From Methylomonas rivi (lineage in GTDB: Bacteria > Pseudomonadota > Gammaproteobacteria > Methylococcales > Methylomonadaceae), in contig NZ_JANIBK010000010.1 in NCBI RefSeq assembly GCF_024505165.1, forward strand, positions 1 to 56,442: a stretch of DNA of 56,442 nucleotides, read 5' to 3'. Position 1 is the first letter of the stretch, and each line of letters opens with the position of its first letter. Below are positions 54,460-56,442 of this stretch, piece after piece. The notes under the pieces are model-generated. The model saw only the letters and a program-made list of their open reading frames with translations, did no database searches and was not told the origin of the DNA. Both the position numbers and the translations under genes were made by a program.

Positions 54460-56442
54460 TTAGGCTGCTTCGTTTTCCAGCATGTCCTTGACTATGGCCA
54501 TGCTTTCCAGGCTTGCCAGGTTTTTATCGATGGACGGTAACCCGGCCAGGGCCTGACGGTTGAGTTTGTCCTGTTCGATGATCCAGGCTGTAGAGCCGAT
54601 GGAATAGATGCTTTGCACGTCGCGCAGCATCAGGGTGGTTTTGTAGTCGTTCAATCGTTTTTCCGCCATCAGGGTCGCCAACTGGCCGTCGTCGTATTGG
54701 CTATAGGCTTCGCGGATATTCTTGATCAAGGCGTCCTGCAGTTTGCGCGGTCTGTCCATCACCAATTTGCGGGCGTGTTTGTCGATCAGCGCTTCCGTCA
54801 GCGGCTGGCCGGCTTTGTCCAGTTGGTCCTTGGCAATTTGTTGCGCCTTGTCGATAACGGCGTAGCTATTGATCAGCTTTAAGGTCAATTCGCTGTCGAT
54901 ATCGCCGTAACCGGGGATGGCGCCGTTAAATAACGTGGTGTTATTTTTATAAGCCTGTTTGATCAGCTCGATTTGTTTCTGCGCGTAAGCCACGGATAAT
55001 TCCTCGATCATGGCCTTGCGGTCCATGGATTGGCTGAGGAATTCCGCGGTTTGGGTTCTGTTCAGCCACAACGGCAGCGCGAATTTGAAATGCCGGCGCT
55101 CTTCGGGCCAGTTGCTCAGAATGGTTTTGGCTTTTTCCGAACCGGTGTGCTCGATGTGTTGCTCCAGCATGTACAGAACGAATTGTTCATGGCTGGCGGC
55201 CGCCTCGGAGCCGTCGGCGAGGCTGTGTATGCTGACGGAGGTTTTATCGTACAGGTCCCCCAGGCGGTTTTCCGGGTCGTACTGGTAGGCGTTGCCGCCG
55301 GACATACCTGTGCAGAAACCTTTGCCGAAGCCGCCCAGATTCAAAACCGCGCCGTTGATCATGTATTCGCAGCCGAAGTCGCCGACGCCTTCCACAACGG
55401 CCATGGCGCCGGAGTTGCGTACCGCAAAGCGGTCGCCGGCCTCGCCGTTGATAAACGTTCTGCCGCCGGAAGCGCCGAACAGTGCGAAGTTGCCTATCAG
55501 CACGTTTTCGCCCGGTTTTTGGGAACCGCCGCCGGGCGATTTGATGACGATAGTGCCGCCGCAAGCGGTTTTACCGACGCCGTCGTTACAGGTGCCGGTG
55601 TGTTCCATGCGCATGCCGTCGTTGTTGAATGCGGCATAACTTTGTCCGGCGGAGCCGTGGGTGCGGACGATGATGGTGTCGTCGGCCAGATAGCGGCGGC
55701 CATGCTGGTTGGTATAGATGATTTTTGACGCGGCCAGTTGGTCGGCATCCAGGCCGTACTGCAATAAACGCTCGATGTCGATGGCGGTTTGTCCGCCCAC
55801 CGTTTTGTTGCGGTTGTTCAGTTTGAATTCGTCGCCTTCGACGACCACCTGTTTTTGGCCTTGTTCGAATAGGGCCGTTTTGACTTGGGCGAAAATTTTG
55901 TCGTCAATGGCAAAATCTTTTTCCAGATAAATCGGTTTTTCGATTTTAATTTCCTGGATTTCCGCCAACAGTTTGTGCAGATGAATTTGACCGACCATGC
56001 TGGAGTGGTTGATTAAGTGCAGCAGTTCGGTTTTGCCGCGAATTTCCCGCAGGCTGCCGTAGCCGAGGTTGGCCAGAATTTCGCGCACTTCATGAGCCAG
56101 ATTCATGAAAAACTGGGCCAAAACGCGCGGGTCGCCCTTGAATTCTTCATGGGCGGTGGTCAAGCCGGCCGGGCAGCGGATGTTACAGTTTTTCGCCATC
56201 ACGCAGCGCAGCATCATCAGCGCGGTAGTGCCGAATTCGAAGGAGTCGCCGCCGAGTATGGCTGATTTGACCACGTCGACGCCGTTTTGGTGTGCTGCGC
56301 TGCAGCGCAGCACGACTTTGTCGCGCAAGCCGTTTGCCGCCAGCGCCTGATGCACTTCGGCGATGCCGATTTCCGGCGAACGGCCGGTGTTTTTCAGGCT
56401 GGTAACCGCCGCCGCGCCGGTGCCGCCGGTGTTGCCGGCCAC
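54460..56442 (-). CDS. Glutamate synthase-like protein, C-terminal part (5' cut by window)
   Basis: 661 codons in the window; the GTG at the edge is internal. FMN domain tail: AGNTGGTGAAAVTSL, ALMMLRCVMAKNCNIRCPAGLTT with cysteines at visible positions 80, 86 and 90 (3Fe-4S ligands), as in GltB. The GXGXG beta-helix follows: GGTIVIKSPGGGSQKPGENV and ANSGAMAVVEGVGDFG-like strands. A helical tail of about 230 residues (from ERRHFKFALPLW) is not seen in classical GltB. Glutamate synthase makes glutamate from glutamine and 2-oxoglutarate; whether this form does so is uncertain, and no GltD is in the window. Confidence 0.85.
   Translation of the reverse strand: MAGNTGGTGAAAVTSLKNTGRSPEIGIAEVHQALAANGLRDKVVLRCSAAHQNGVDVVKSAILGGDSFEFGTTALMMLRCVMAKNCNIRCPAGLTTAHEEFKGDPRVLAQFFMNLAHEVREILANLGYGSLREIRGKTELLHLINHSSMVGQIHLHKLLAEIQEIKIEKPIYLEKDFAIDDKIFAQVKTALFEQGQKQVVVEGDEFKLNNRNKTVGGQTAIDIERLLQYGLDADQLAASKIIYTNQHGRRYLADDTIIVRTHGSAGQSYAAFNNDGMRMEHTGTCNDGVGKTACGGTIVIKSPGGGSQKPGENVLIGNFALFGASGGRTFINGEAGDRFAVRNSGAMAVVEGVGDFGCEYMINGAVLNLGGFGKGFCTGMSGGNAYQYDPENRLGDLYDKTSVSIHSLADGSEAAASHEQFVLYMLEQHIEHTGSEKAKTILSNWPEERRHFKFALPLWLNRTQTAEFLSQSMDRKAMIEELSVAYAQKQIELIKQAYKNNTTLFNGAIPGYGDIDSELTLKLINSYAVIDKAQQIAKDQLDKAGQPLTEALIDKHARKLVMDRPRKLQDALIKNIREAYSQYDDGQLATLMAEKRLNDYKTTLMLRDVQSIYSIGSTAWIIEQDKLNRQALAGLPSIDKNLASLESMAIVKDMLENEAA

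Noticed and set aside
55030-55728. Plus-strand frame of 232 codons opposite the GOGAT-like gene
   Set aside because: Complement of a conserved flavoprotein; no family features.
1-56442. tRNA or rRNA genes
   Set aside because: No T-loop plus acceptor pattern or conserved rRNA core was recognised on either strand by eye; tRNAscan-SE and Infernal runs would settle it.

Overview
The window is a 56 kb stretch of a moderately GC-rich gammaproteobacterial chromosome. The recG, ridA, spoT, rpoZ order, bepA, tusDC, birA, a type III pantothenate kinase, CysJ-like and GOGAT-like genes and the density of c-di-GMP and phosphorelay proteins fit a free-living gammaproteobacterium. A methanotroph-like Methylococcales member is a reasonable guess, but nothing in the window proves it. 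No rRNA, tRNA or CRISPR array was seen.

Layout. 1-839 is the end of a PQQ-like beta-propeller protein. 858-5833 (minus) is rpoZ-spoT-ridA-recG, preceded at about 5978-6148 by a candidate small RNA or leader with its own terminator. 6291-7745 is the periplasmic protease BepA, divergent from tusD, tusC, a PilZ protein, birA, coaX and a SPOR-like protein (7876-11835). 12288-15433 is an AT-rich two-gene island: a HEPN-like protein overlapping a 908-residue double-ATPase protein. It looks horizontally acquired and defence-like. 15720-16283 is a DedA/VTT membrane protein. 16746-22029 (minus) is a full arsenic operon, arsR-arsC-arsD-arsA-arsC-arsI-acr3.

22172-32447 is a divergent signalling block: three minus-strand genes (Hpt/REC/kinase, PAS-kinase-REC-REC, PilZ-zinc ribbon-REC) facing a PAS-kinase and a 1115-residue REC-phosphatase-REC-PAS-GGDEF-EAL protein. 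A nested palindrome lies between the two arms.

33322-48126 reads as a light and photo-oxidative stress cluster. A CarH/LitR-type MerR regulator with B12-binding motifs is transcribed away from a sigma-70 family factor, through overlapping promoters that share a palindrome. Then come hflK-hflC-ftsH, a small membrane protein, an SRPBCC protein, a single-domain LOV photoreceptor, a fatty-acid-hydroxylase/sterol-desaturase homologue, msrPQ, a YfcH-like epimerase, a membrane protein, a DNA photolyase, a Blc lipocalin and a DUF523-DUF1722 protein. The implied logic is light sensing by B12 and LOV, sigma-driven expression, then repair of DNA, proteins and membranes.

48209-56442 holds a coiled-coil membrane protein, a GMC oxidoreductase with its gluconate-dehydrogenase-subunit-3-like partner and a small exported protein, a CysJ-like diflavin reductase, and the C-terminal part of a GOGAT-like flavoprotein at the window edge. 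At least five kinds of REP-like palindrome or dispersed repeat occupy the intergenic gaps.
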